A stretch of DNA of 64,000 nucleotides from Drosophila pseudoobscura (Eukaryota > Arthropoda > Insecta > Diptera > Drosophilidae), in NCBI RefSeq assembly GCF_009870125.1, contig NC_046683.1, forward strand, positions 4,588,001 through 4,652,000, in the 5' to 3' direction. Every line of letters starts with the position of its first letter. Position 1 is the stretch's first letter. Position numbers and translations under genes: made by a program. Below, piece after piece: positions 10,566 through 23,704 of the stretch. The notes beneath the pieces are model-generated. The model worked only from the letters and a program-made list of their open reading frames with translations. It ran no database searches and was not told the origin of the DNA.

Positions 10566-13500
10566 TTATTTGCCCGCATACATGGGATTCTTGAAGGTGG
10601 AGGTGGCCTGCTTGTAAATGGGATTCTCGCCCTAAAGGAAAAGGAAAAGGAAAAGGAAGACAGACAGATCATCAGAATAACGAACGAGCAAGTATGAGCA
10701 AGTATTTTCGATGACTTACCGCATTCCATTTGGCATTCATGCTCTCCTTCTCGAAGCGGGCAAATTCACGGCGATCGTGTATGGTGGTGAGGAGCTTCCA
10801 GAGCAGGAGAATGGCCAGGCCCACGAGCACAATGGCGGCGATGACGCCGAGCACGATGCCCAGCATAAAGACCTTGGGCGGGCACTCCTTCTCCTCCTGG
10901 GCATGGACCACCAGCTCGCCCTGTTCGCTGTACTTGAACATGAACTTGCAGTCATCCTCGTCGAAAAATGTGCACATCTGCTCGTCCTTGTGCTCATCGA
11001 TTGTCACCTTCTCAACGCCCACCGGCGTGAAGGCCGTGCAGTTGCGGGCACAGTCATCCACGTTCTTCAGCACTCCGGTGTGGTACATCTGGCACTGTAC
11101 GCAATCCTTCAGCTCCTGACAGCGGCCCGAGCAAGTCGGGCACTTCTCACAGTGGCGTCCAGAGTAGCGGCCTTGGTCGTTGGCCGTGCACTTGCAGACG
11201 CCACACTCGCAGGTGCCGTGACCGGAGCAGAGCTCGCCACCGCCGGGCGGGATGCAGGTGTCGTTGGAGGCCTGGCAGGCACAGCTACTGCCCGTCCATC
11301 CGGGCTTGCATACACAACGGCCGCAGTCGCAGGTGCCGTGATCGGGCCCAGAGCAGAGCTGGTTCTTGTTACGCTCGCAGCTAAAGTTCTCGCACTCGCA
11401 GAACTTGCCAGTGATTACCTCCTCCGGATTGGGCCGCTTGAAGCACTCGCAGAAGCCGCACACGCAATTGCCGCGTCCGCTGCAGTCCACATTGGTGGTG
11501 TTGTCCGCCCGGCAGCTGGCATCGTTGTTGATCGTCGAGTTCATGTCCGATACGGAGCACTCGCAGGTGTTGCCAAAATGATGCTCGCCACAGTCACAGA
11601 TGCCGCACATGTAGGTGCCGTAGTTGTTGCAGTGCGGCGAATGCTCCTCATACCCAATGGAGCCGGGATGTTCGCAGGGGCAGGAGCAGAGCATTTCCAG
11701 TTTGATCACCATGCTCTCGTTGATGCCAACGGGATAGATCTGGATAACCTGATTCCAGTCGCGTGGATCCTCCGGGCACTTCAGCACCTGAATCTGGGCC
11801 GTGAAGCTCACCTGCTTGCCCACCGTCAGGTTGTCGCATTTGGAGGTCTGGATCTCGGGTCCGTTTGTCAAGCAGGAGGAGAAGTACGTAATTTTCACGT
11901 CGCCTGTGGCATTGTCCTTCATCTCTACCGACGAGGAGATTTTCTGTATATGGATAGTTATAGTTTTTACAATTCAGAGAGCATAAAGAGTTACTGTTCA
12001 CTCACGTTGTACTCCTTCTGCACCAGATCGACCACATTGGACGAATCATTCGAGAGGATGGCCGCCGAGGAGCCCTGAACGTGGGCGGCCAGTTTCTCGT
12101 ACACGGTATACTGCGAATTGGTCACCGCAAAGATGATGTTGATGGCATTCTCCTTGACCTTCTGGTTGATTTGCGATATGCTCGGATAGTCCTGAATCAC
12201 CGAATGCGTGTACATGCCTTGCAGATCCAGATGGCATTCGCCATCGTTGGGCGCTATCACGCCGCCCAGTTTGCCATCGCCCGCGTAGTGGAAGCCGGCG
12301 TCCGTGGAGAAGACGAGCAGGCGACGGGCCTGCTCACGCCATCCCACCTGCTGGCGGCAGGCAATGGCCTGCATAATGGCATCGAATCCGCCCTCGGGCG
12401 CATCGAGATTACCAGAGACGGCCGCATCTTTCACCTCGTTCTGTGCTCAGGCGAATAGAAAAACAGGATTAGTTTTTTGTTGGGGTCGTAGTTGATGGGG
12501 TTTAGCAGTGTTGTTCGAGCAGTTAGCCAAGGAGAAAGCAAGTGAAAGTGAGAGGGAGAGGAGGGAGAGAAGAGACGAGAGGAAGAATTAGGAATTTTAG
12601 ACCACCTCCGATTCGGTTCTATCAATATTAGTCAAGATAAGGGGTGTCGGCTCTATGCCCGATAAGATACAGTATGCATACATGACGAACTGTTGCTCTG
12701 TTCAAGGTTCCATTATCAAGAAACAAGGCTTTCCATAGAACCCATACAGTATATATATTTAGGCATAACTTTACGATATTTGAAATTCAATCGGTTGTAT
12801 GGTTTGATGACATCATAATCGATCGATCAATCGGTCTCTCAATGAGCTTCTGCAGGCAATACTGGAAGCTATTTGATAGTCGTTCTTTTAAAGTTTCATG
12901 ATCATATAGGGGCTCAAAGATGTATCTTCCCTGATCTTGGGGCGAAGAACTGCTGGACAGCCTGTTCGGGACATGCCAGAGGCCATAGCCTTGCATACTG
13001 TTTCTCAGTTGTAGGGATCATAGTGGTGGGAGGGGAATATATGTGTGGTAGAGGATATATGAAGGTGTTAAATAGATAACAGAAATATCACGCAATGCAA
13101 CAACGATTCGTTCCCATGCCCATGCATATATCAAGTTTAAATATCGATAAGGAACACAGTGTATACTATATAGAATTAGATATAGATAAGTAGCATGCCA
13201 AAACCATATAAAGTCCCAAGCAACGTGCAAACTATCATAAATAAAAATTAGAGTAAAAAGTAATGAATTAAATCAAAAAATAATATGTTAAATGGGGTGC
13301 TAATGCAATGCCAAATATGCATGTTATGTTTTTGTCTCGGACGTGTGTTAGATCCGATCCGATCCAATCCGATATAGACCTGGATCTGGATCTGGCGCAT
13401 GACGACGACTTACAGAGAATCTATATGTGTCCGTGCTCAGGCCCATGATGTTTCGATAGCCATAGGGAGCAGCGCATTTGGGGCATGGCTCCTCCAGGCT

Positions 13501-15627
13501 AATTTTGTTTTTAATTTGGATTTTTTGTTTTTTTTTTTTTTTGGTTTTGGAATTTTGTATAATATTTTGGAAAGAGTATATAGTGACATAGAGGTATAGA
13601 AAGAGTGATATAAATGAGAGATAGAGAGAAAGAGAGAGAGAGAGAGAGAAACACAAAAGAAAAATTGTATAAAAATGTTTAGACGACATCGAGAAAGTGC
13701 ATTAAATTACGATAAATAATACGATACGAATGCAATACGATTTATATTTGTACGAGTATGTAGTATAATAGATCCCCCCCATTCCATCTGCCTGAATGGT
13801 TGGATTTTCCACAACAAACACGCACACACTTAATGATACAATATATAGCTCTTACGATCTATTGTATGTGCGGAATATCATAAATATATAGTGGTATATA
13901 GTATGTATATAGCATAATAATCATAAGCAGGGATATGGTATACGTATTAGTTATAGGGTTAGAAGGACGCCACAAACATAAGCAAGAAATGAGTAGGGAT
14001 AGGGGATATGGGGATATGGATATATGTATTTGGTGCAGGCATAGCTATATTTATATATATATGTAGTTATAGATTGATTAATTGTCTCTTACAGAGAAGC
14101 TTTCGGTGTTATTGTTGAGTGGCATGTGATTGCGGTAACCATAGGGAGCCTTGCAGTTATCGCAGGGATGCTCGAGTCTACAAATTCCGATTCCGATTCG
14201 GATTCAAATTCGTTCATTGGATGGTGTGGTTGTTGTTGTTGTAGTTTGTTGTTGTTGTTGTTGGTGTACATGATGTTGTTGTAATATATATATATATGGT
14301 GTATATATATCATATAAATTATCAAAAGTTAGTGAATTGATTTAATAAAATTAGATAAATTAGGTTAAAAGTCAGTTTATAATATAAAGCTTAAACATAA
14401 GTAAATACTATGCATGGATACTATACGGATAGGGATATTTATTCATGAGAATATAATCATCAAGAGCAGCTCAAAAGATTTCGCATCTTTAGATCAATAT
14501 TTAATGAGTTTTTTAGGTTAGAAATTTTTAGAAGGGAAATTCTACCAAAAGGAGAGGCTTGACTTTATGGCTGTTGTGGCGAAAACTCTTGACGCTGCGT
14601 TAGGTCATAGCCTGACTCAACAATTACTCATACTTAGGATCCAATCGACTATATAATCGTATACAATCAGCGGCCGGCTCCAGAGAAATACCCATGAGTC
14701 ATCGCTGGTCCATCAAAAGACCGATACTCGTACTCTTTTGATTGGCAATCCTAAAACTTAATTTCTATTTTGTTTTGCTCCATCTTGGATGGTACTCACT
14801 TCTTGGGAATGGTGGACACATAGGGCATGAGCACCTTGTCCACAAACGAACCGAAACCCAGGCGGAAATTCGATGTGATGCTCTTCATGGTCTCCGACAG
14901 CTTGTCGCCCAGGGCGGACAGCTTCTCTTTGTCATCCTCCATGGACTTGGAGAGGTCCATCAAGTAGTAGAGATCCACGGGATAGCCCTCGGCCTGGGTG
15001 TAGCTCACCTTCAGGTTGTGGACTTGATCTGTAAACAGAAAAAACAGCCGCCGGATTAGGGGCGGGCTTCGAATGTGGACCCCGGAGTGACTTACTGATG
15101 CGCAACTTCAGGTTTACAGACTGTGGTTTGATTTGGACAATCTCGCCGGAGCTGGCCGACCATCCAGAGTATTGGGAGCCATAGGAACTGGCGCTGGAGC
15201 TGGAGGAGGAGGAGGAGGAACTCTGATGATAGGAGCTGCCGCCAGAGATGTACTGACCACCGCCGCCGGCGGCACCACCGCCGCCAAAGCCACCGGCCGA
15301 GCCATAGGCTTGACTCTCGCCAGCCAGCGTCAGGTTCTTGTTGATGAGAATTTGCTCCGAGGTGTCGGGATTCCAGACGAACTGCTCGGGACAGACATCC
15401 GGCGAAGTGTGCTGGAAACAGCGCGATCGCCCCTCAAAGTTTGGCTGCATGCACCACGCACAGCTCTGGGTCTGGATGCATGTGTGGCACTTGTCCTTGC
15501 CGCTGCACGGATTCTGGACTAGCTTCCCCGCCAGCTGGCACTGCACCAGGGAGGCGTGCATCAGGGCCAGGACCATGACCGATAGCACCGCCAAATGGCA
15601 GCTCTTTTTTGTCTTTGCGACGTACAT
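10566..15627 (-). CDS. mys: myospheroid, integrin beta-PS subunit
   Basis: The exons run 15627-15096, 15028-14800, one of two 85-nt alternatives (14177-14093 or 13498-13414), 12440-12006, 11943-10720 and 10631-10566. Every junction keeps phase, and the product is about 856 aa. It starts with a signal peptide (hydrophobic residues 13-29) and a Cys-rich PSI domain. A Ser/Gly-rich low-complexity insert (about 110-165) precedes the beta-I domain, whose MIDAS is DLSKS at 202-206. Four Cys-rich I-EGF repeats follow, then a transmembrane helix (about 785-809, [20 protein letters not shown]). The tail has NPIY (838-841) and NPMY (850-853), which bind talin and kindlin. The partner is an alpha-PS subunit at cell-matrix junctions. 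The tail reads KWNAGENPIY; fly mys, as I recall it, has KWDTGENPIY. Confidence 0.97.
12441..13413 (-). other. mys intron between the alternative exons and the beta-I exon
   Basis: This is AT-rich intronic DNA with scattered ATCGAT sites (near 12820) and no open frame of note. It separates the proximal alternative exon from the constitutive exon that starts at 12440. Confidence 0.6.
13414..13498 (-). CDS. mys: mys alternative exon, proximal form
   Basis: This 85-nt exon (AATTAG acceptor, GTAAGT donor) supplies the last base of a split codon plus 28 codons. It reads (N)[17 protein letters not shown], then [11 protein letters not shown]. It shares the CxxC...APYGYRN frame of the distal form but differs elsewhere. 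Either exon joins the flanking exons in phase; including both would shift the frame (170 nt), so they must be exclusive. Two mutually exclusive exon-4 variants are known for D. melanogaster mys, where they change ligand-binding properties of PS integrins. Confidence 0.9.
13499..14092 (-). other. Intron between the two mys alternative exons
   Basis: This 594-bp intron holds a T tract near 13529-13541 that forms the proximal acceptor region, and a GA-rich tract at 13616-13650. It contains no coding sequence. Confidence 0.7.
13616..13650. repeat. GA-rich tract
   Basis: The tract is nearly pure GA repeat within the intron between the two mys alternative exons. GA tracts bind GAGA factor and CLAMP in flies; on the X they can act as MSL recognition elements. 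That role is inference here. Confidence 0.7.
14093..14177 (-). CDS. mys: mys alternative exon, distal form
   Basis: This 85-nt exon (TTTGTAG acceptor, GTAAGA donor) reads (K)[16 protein letters not shown], then [12 protein letters not shown]. It is the form closest to the commonly quoted fly mys sequence. Length and phase equal those of the proximal alternative at 13414-13498, as expected for mutually exclusive exons. It encodes the specificity-determining part of the beta-I domain. Confidence 0.92.
14178..14799 (-). other. mys intron
   Basis: The intron runs from the donor GTGAGT (14799-14794) to the distal alternative exon. It is AT-rich, with GTT/GTTGTT repeats at about 14227-14283 (mostly within the flank of the distal exon) and an (AT)n run near 14286-14298. 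No other feature is seen. Confidence 0.55.
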
Positions 15628-17629
15628 TATCGTAGCTCTTGTCTCCCCGTCTCTCTCTCTCTCTCTGTGTGTTGTCTGCTGCTCTTATTCTTAGCCGTTG
15701 CTCGGCTCTCTATCTCTGTCGCACCTCTCACTCGCTCGCTGTCAGCCTTCTCAGTCGTTTTTGTGCGGCTGCAAAAGAACAAAAAAATAACTGCAATTGA
15801 GTGATCGAGTTTGTTTTCCAATTGGAGTATATCCGTTAGGAATTGCATCGCATGTATGCATGTATGTATGTGTGTGTGTGTGTGTTTGGGTGTGTATATG
15901 CACTCTGGTCACACCGCTGGCATCCGCGAGTTTCCATTAATCTTCCATACATTTGTGTGTCAGAAGATATCATACCCCGTACTCTCAGGACGTACGGATA
16001 GGTTGGACACTATTTTGAATTAATTATAATTTTTTAACTATGCAAAAACTGAACGAACATTTTAGCCTTAAATTATTTTCAACTTGTTCTTAAGAGGGTA
16101 TCGCTAAAGCCGGTTTTTGGTTTACTTGTCACTTTGTTTAGTTTTTGCCTTGTGCTGTCTTTCTACCTTTGCGTTTAATTATATATTTCCCCGCCCCGTT
16201 ATCGTGCCAGCGTATGAAATGGAACATCATCACGGCCAGATGACTCATCTCACACACACACACCAGCACTCGCTCTCACGTTTGCAGCTATACATACATG
16301 TGTGTGTGTGTTTGCTCCACTCAATATTGGTGCCAAATAGGATAGAGTGGACACCTTGGAGCTGTCAATGGCCCTCACTGACTCCTCTTCTCATTCAGCA
16401 TTCGTCAGCGACACTTGCTCACTCCCCCGCTCATTCATAATTCCCTCGCTAGCACGCATTTCCCCCCCTGTCATTCATCATTCACTACCACTCCTCACAG
16501 TCCTTATTCCCTGTTTTCCCTTTGGCCATTCCTCTCCACATTCCTTATTCTACCACTCACTCACGCGCGTCCACCCGCTCACTCCCCCTCTCATTCATCA
16601 TTTAGTCACTCCCTCTCTCATTCCTGAATCCCCGACTGTTCCCTCTCTTCCATAAGGAAATGCAAAACGTAAACAAAGGTCGGCCGCAGAGAGGATAAAT
16701 GTGAGTTGTGCAAAAGAGAGAGACGAGTCCCAAACAATGCCAGCTCTTTGTGAGTGCACTCCCTAAGAGGGTGTTACGGGGTTCGGGCCACTTCCGAATG
16801 GCTCAGCATGCCTTCCGGGAACCCGCGCATGATGAATCCGGTCACTCGACTGAAATCGCCCGTAATGATTCATTCCAATTCAATAACGGAACAGATTTTC
16901 AATGCAATCTCAGAAGGGCTGGCTTCTTTCTCACTTTGCCATTGCCTGCAGCTACATATGCAGACATATGTATGCGTGTGGGTGAGTAGGTCTATATATA
17001 GCCGCCCACGCACAGGGGAGACGCTATTTGCGAGATTCGTGATGCCGCCACCGCCGAAAAAAACTGAATCCCACATCTGCAAACAGGGTGAGGGGTGGGG
17101 GTAGGGGTATTGGAAGTGTTGCGATCAGCTTTGGCCATTGCTTTTGGTTCACCCCGCTGAATCTCCACTGTGCGGCCCGCCTACAGACCAACAGACAAAC
17201 ATCTGCGGCACATAAATGTGGGCGTACTAGTTCCAACGCTGCCAGAGGGCGCACACTGTCTCTCCTTCTCATTGAAAATCATGTTGTGTCTGGTGTCTGG
17301 GGAGAGGGGGGTAAGAGGTGGAGTGGGGATCGCAATGGAGATAAAGAGTAATCAACAACTGCGTCAACATTTGAGGCGTACGGCCGATCTTTAAACTTAA
17401 AAAAAAAAAACTGTCACACCAGGCAGAGTACACCCTGTAGAGGATTCAGCAAGCCAAATAAGATATATATTTCTGTGTCAGTGTCTGTGTGCGTGTGTCG
17501 TCATTGCGAATGAAATCATCAGAGCAATACACAGAGAGAGCACACAGCACATATCCAGTTTTACGGTTTTTTGTGTGTGGATGACTTCTTTTTTGGTCAA
17601 TTGCAGTCAAAATTGATAGCATTTCTTAC

Positions 17630-17995
17630 GTAATTTCACTACTTTTAAGATATTTCACTCGCGCTCTAGCCGCTCGCACCACTTGAAATCAATGTTTGAT
17701 GCGTTTTCAATTGGATTTCGAACAATGTATTTCCATCAGGGGCGGGTTTGCGCCTTTTATTTTGATTTTCTCGCACACTTGTGGAGTTGCTTGCCCACAC
17801 AAAACACACACACACACGCATGCACCGCAGAAGCTGACTCAGTGAACTATCACTTCTAGCACTTCTTTTCATGTACACATATATAAGGCATATGTACCTA
17901 GTCAGCGTTTTTGAAACAAAAAATAACACAAGAATTGTTCAAAAGAATATAAATATTACTATTTTATCGCCACCAACGGTGTTCGCACTTCCACT
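17630..17995 (-). other. mys: Predicted non-coding first exon of mys
   Basis: This is inferred, not proven. It lies just downstream (minus strand) of the Motif 1/DRE composite at 18006-18030 and ends at a GTAAGA donor. The sequence looks like a Drosophila leader (A-rich, AAAGTAGTGAAATTAC before the donor). It does contain some ATGs, which weakens the case. Confidence 0.35.
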
Positions 17996-18005
17996 TAGAT
18001 TTAAC

Positions 18006-18180
18006 CAGTGTGACCGCGGACTTATCGATGAAATATACCGTCCGACCCTCAGAAATATACTGAAAAACAACGTCTCATTTAAAAAATATACCAAAATTCA
18101 ATTCAAGTTCTATTTTACATACTCCCCGTTTTTGATCTTCCATGGAATATTTTATCCGATTAATGAGTCAATTTTCTAAT
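18006..18180 (-). repeat. Dispersed promoter-like repeat, copy 2 (inverted)
   Basis: Read on the minus strand it ends with CATCGATA (18030-18023), the 7-nt spacer AGTCCGC and Motif 1 GGTCACACTG (18015-18006). It is preceded by the TGAGGGTCGGACGG box and the GTCAG/GGTATATTT boxes shared with the other copies. The orientation faces mys. Confidence 0.72.
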
Positions 18181-18639
18181 TGATTGGCTAAATTTAAATA
18201 ATTGATTTAATTGGATTTCTATATAACGTTGAAAATTACGATTTTGCCGTTTCAAAAATAAGCCAGTTATTCCACCATCCATCCGGGATGTTCGTAAACC
18301 GTACATTTCTATGCGATATATAGCCGATAGTTTTCATATGCAGCCCTGAAAACAGTGAATGGGGATCGCGCCCGGACATATTTCAAATCCTATTTTAACC
18401 TAATTTAGATATATTATTATATATTAAAGAAATTTTAAAATTTACGTTGCCCATTCGTTAGAATGTTTTGAAATCCCAGGCTCCAATGAATACAGAAACT
18501 ATTCAGTCTCTATTTGAAAACTATCTTACCGAAATTTCGCCTTTTATTTTATTCTCTTTTTACAAGAACCACGAATGTTTATCGGGTTCGCGATATATGT
18601 AGAAGAAAACGGAAATTTAATGAAAATTAAAGGAAATAT

Positions 18640-18960
18640 GGTACAAATGCCAAAAAAGGGCAATAACGTAAGCGAAAAAATATTTTGAAAATGTGACGGT
18701 ATATTTTTAGTGTCCCACTGACTCCCCTGCAACGAAAAAATGAGTCGTAATTTTGAATGGGCTATAAAAAGGGGTAGGAACAACAGGCAAAACCAGCCAA
18801 GGCAAATTGCAAGGATCGTCCGAACCTCACCTCGCACCTCGCGTATGAGGTGATATACCTTGATGGCAAAGCGGCTTTTAGTCTCCAAGGTATGTTAAGC
18901 AAAAGGGGTGAATTTTACCTTGCCATGCGTTGCACTTTTGTGGCGTTTTGCCTATTCTAT
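18640..18960 (+). repeat. Dispersed repeat, copy 3 (right module)
   Basis: It matches 3900-4150 over about 250 bp: GCAACGAAAAAATGAGTCG, GGGCTAT, AACAGGCAAAACCAGCCA and AATTGCAAGG. The inverted repeat ATACCTTG (18855-18862) / CAAGGTAT (18886-18893) is kept. The Motif 1 position is degraded to GTGTCCCACTG. A TATAAAAAG lies near 18763. Confidence 0.62.
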
Positions 18961-19019
18961 CCTATTTTTTACAGCAATTTCCCAGGGAACCAGGGTGACC
19001 GCTTACGATAATACTTTTC

Positions 19020-19130
19020 GATATTTTTTTAGGTCAAAATTAAGCAACGGTATATTTACGGTATTTCGGTGCATAATCAATTCAACAATCTATTAAATTT
19101 CAATGGTATATTTAAGAACACAGGGTGTTG
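19020..19130 (+). repeat. Decayed fragment of the dispersed repeat
   Basis: GGTATATTTACGGTATTTCGG and a following GGTATATTTAAGAACACAGGG recall the promoter end of the family, but the DRE and Motif 1 are not intact. Confidence 0.35.
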
Positions 19131-19394
19131 AAACTTCCATACGCAGGTTTTTTTTTATGAATTGTCGTTCACAAATCGTATTTGTAGAAAATTAATTATT
19201 TGGGCAAGCTGAGAGATCTATATATTAAGTAAAATTCGACGGAATATCATAATGGAGGAATATGGTTTCATTTTCATCCATTTACCTGAAATAGTTGAAC
19301 ATTTAATAGAGGGGGCTGAAGTGGGCTAAGTTTGTTTTTCCATCATAACGCGACCCTATATTGTTGAGGAGCAAAGACAGAAATCACCGTAGCA

Positions 19395-19650
19395 GGAAAA
19401 CAATTCAAGTATTTAAAACAAGCCAGTCAAGTAGTAAATTAATTTATTCATTAGATAAAATTATGTGGGCAGGGCTGAGAGATCTAGAAAGCTAGTAATA
19501 TTCGACGGAATATCAAAAACGAGGATTATGTATAATAGAACATCAATTCATCAGTATATTTACGGTATATTCTAAAAATGAGACGGTATATTTTGGTATA
19601 TTTCTGAGGGTCGGAAGGTATATTTTTTCAATAAGTCCGCGGTTACACTG
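19395..19650 (+). repeat. Dispersed promoter-like repeat, copy 4 (Atg8a)
   Basis: It carries the CAGTCAAGTAGT, AAAATTATGTGGGCA, TATCAAAAACGAGG and GTATATTTCTGAGGGTCGG boxes. The spacer AGTCCGC (19634-19640) is exact. The Motif 1 slot reads GGTTACACTG (19641-19650) and the DRE slot TTTCAATA (19626-19633). It ends 179 bp before the Atg8a start codon. Confidence 0.72.
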
Positions 19651-21979
<2,329 letters not shown>

Positions 21980-22038
21980 AGGAGATGGAGAATGGAGATG
22001 AAAAGAACCCCCTATACAGAAATCTATATATATATATA

Positions 22039-22044
22039 AATAAA
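22039..22044 (+). promoter_or_regulatory. Atg8a proximal poly(A) signal
   Basis: AATAAA lies 60 nt after the stop codon. A stronger double AATAAA at about 22562-22571 could be a distal site. Confidence 0.45.
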
Positions 22045-22977
22045 TATATTTTATGTTTAGCATGCAGCTTATAAAATACGACGCGAGTTAGCTAAACGAA
22101 TTGATAAAAACAAACAAAAACACCACAAAATGCAACAAGAAGAACTTAAAAAAAATGATCTGAACAAGAGGAAATGAGCAAACCGACAAAAATGAATTGT
22201 TATGTGAACCTTGTTTTATATATATATATATAACATTTTCTATACACCTTAGTATTTTCGATTAAAACTATGCTTTTGTCCTACCATTAACTTTCGGGCC
22301 CCCGTTCTGTTCAGCCCCCCCACTCCCCCATTTACGTTTCATAGCTGTACTGGAGGTCCGTGCAATCGCATCCGCACACGCACCCGTGCATACATACATT
22401 GCTTTAATCGCTATTTTCTGTGTAATTTTTTCTTCAATTTTCTTTTGTTTTTTTTTGCTTTTAATTTGTGTAATAATGCAGCAAATGATGTGCATATTTA
22501 GTGTGTATGGTTATGAATAGGACTCTCTCGGTTTAAGTCTACGGTAATTAATCTATTATTAAATAAATAAAAACAAAAAAAGAATGCGAAAAAGCTTGAA
22601 CTTCGTCTTGTGAATGAGGCCATGCCATGCCCATTGAAATCCCTACATTCAATGAAGCATTTCCCGCTGCGGCATTGCAAAATGATGCAATATGCATATT
22701 TCACCTGCAATATATCTATGCATGCGTCATTCTGCTTGGCTTGCTTGGCTAAGAGCAGCGATTCATTCAATGGAGAGTTCTATCAACAGAGCTTACGGGC
22801 TTCAGAAAAAAATGGACAATTTTTTCGCGGCCAGAGAAAAGTTGAGACAGAATGAATAACTGCCGTAGTCAGGGAATTATAGAGGCAGATTAAATAACTT
22901 GAAAAATGGACATTCAAAGTTGGCGCTCAGCTGCAACCAGATGGGCAGCGGCCGCTCCAGGTCTGGCAGCTCTTTTG

Positions 22978-23256
22978 TTTAAACCTTGTTTTAGTCAAAA
23001 CACAATAAAAGCAAGGACTAAAAACTAACCAGTCAAGTAGAAAAATAATTCATAAATCGTATAAAATTATGTGGGCATGGCTAAATGTGCTATATAGCTG
23101 AGAATATTCCACGGAAGATCAAAAACGAGAAATATGTAAAATAGAACTTGAATTCGTCAGTATATTTACGGTATATTTTTTAAATGAGACGGTATGTTTC
23201 GGTATATTTCTGACGGTCGGACTTCATATTTTATCGATAAGTCCGCGGTCACACTG
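22978..23256 (+). repeat. Dispersed promoter-like repeat, copy 5 (longest)
   Basis: This is the most complete copy. It opens at GTTTAAACCTTGTTTTAGTC, passes through AAAAGCAAGGACTAAAAACT, GGGCATGGCTAAATGT and GAATTCGTCAGTATATTT, and ends with a perfect DRE TATCGATA (23232-23239), AGTCCGC and GGTCACACTG (23247-23256). Confidence 0.8.
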
Positions 23257-23354
23257 CTGTCGATAGTTTTTCGAAAAACATCGACAGTGCAATCAATAGT
23301 TCTTCACCAAACATCGCAGACATTTAATATTAATTTAATTTTCAATGTTATATA

Positions 23355-23608
23355 GAAATCCAATAAATGCAAGTATTTCGAATAGGCCAATCATGTATAG
23401 AATTGATTCATCAAGCGTACAAAATTGAGTGGGCATGGCTAAATGTTCCATATAGATAGTATTATTCAACGGAAGAAAGAAAACAAGGAATATGTAAATA
23501 TAACTTGAATTCGTCAGTATATTACGGTATTTTTTTTAAATAAGACGGTATGTTTCGGTATATTTCTGACGGTGGACTTCATTTATCGATAAGTCCGCGG
23601 TCACACTG
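23355..23608 (+). repeat. Dispersed promoter-like repeat, copy 6 (Tango5)
   Basis: This second copy, in direct orientation, ends with DRE TATCGATA (23584-23591), AGTCCGC and GGTCACACTG (23599-23608). Divergence from copy 5 along its whole length shows the two are not a recent duplication. Confidence 0.78.
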
Positions 23609-23704
23609 CTTCTACTATTATTAACAACATTTATTAATAACATTTCCAGTGTAAATACGGCTGAAAACCATTCCGGTGGCATTAGAAAATATTTAAAATT
23701 CCAG
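23609..23704 (+). promoter_or_regulatory. Tango5: Predicted Tango5 non-coding first exon
   Basis: It begins right after the Motif 1 of copy 6 and ends at a CCAG/GTAAAT donor. The next acceptor is TTCTTAG at 24952-24958, followed by 19 nt and the start codon. Both leader parts are free of ATG. Inferred, not proven. Confidence 0.42.

Noticed and set aside
10711-12078. 455-codon open frame on the plus strand inside mys
   Set aside because: It is the antisense shadow of the Cys-rich mys exons, made open by their codon use. It has no family features.
16347-16655. Ser/Pro/His-rich frames in the mys-Atg8a interval
   Set aside because: They are translations of a CACTC/CTCATTC pyrimidine tract with overlapping frames all open. 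That is simple sequence, not a gene.
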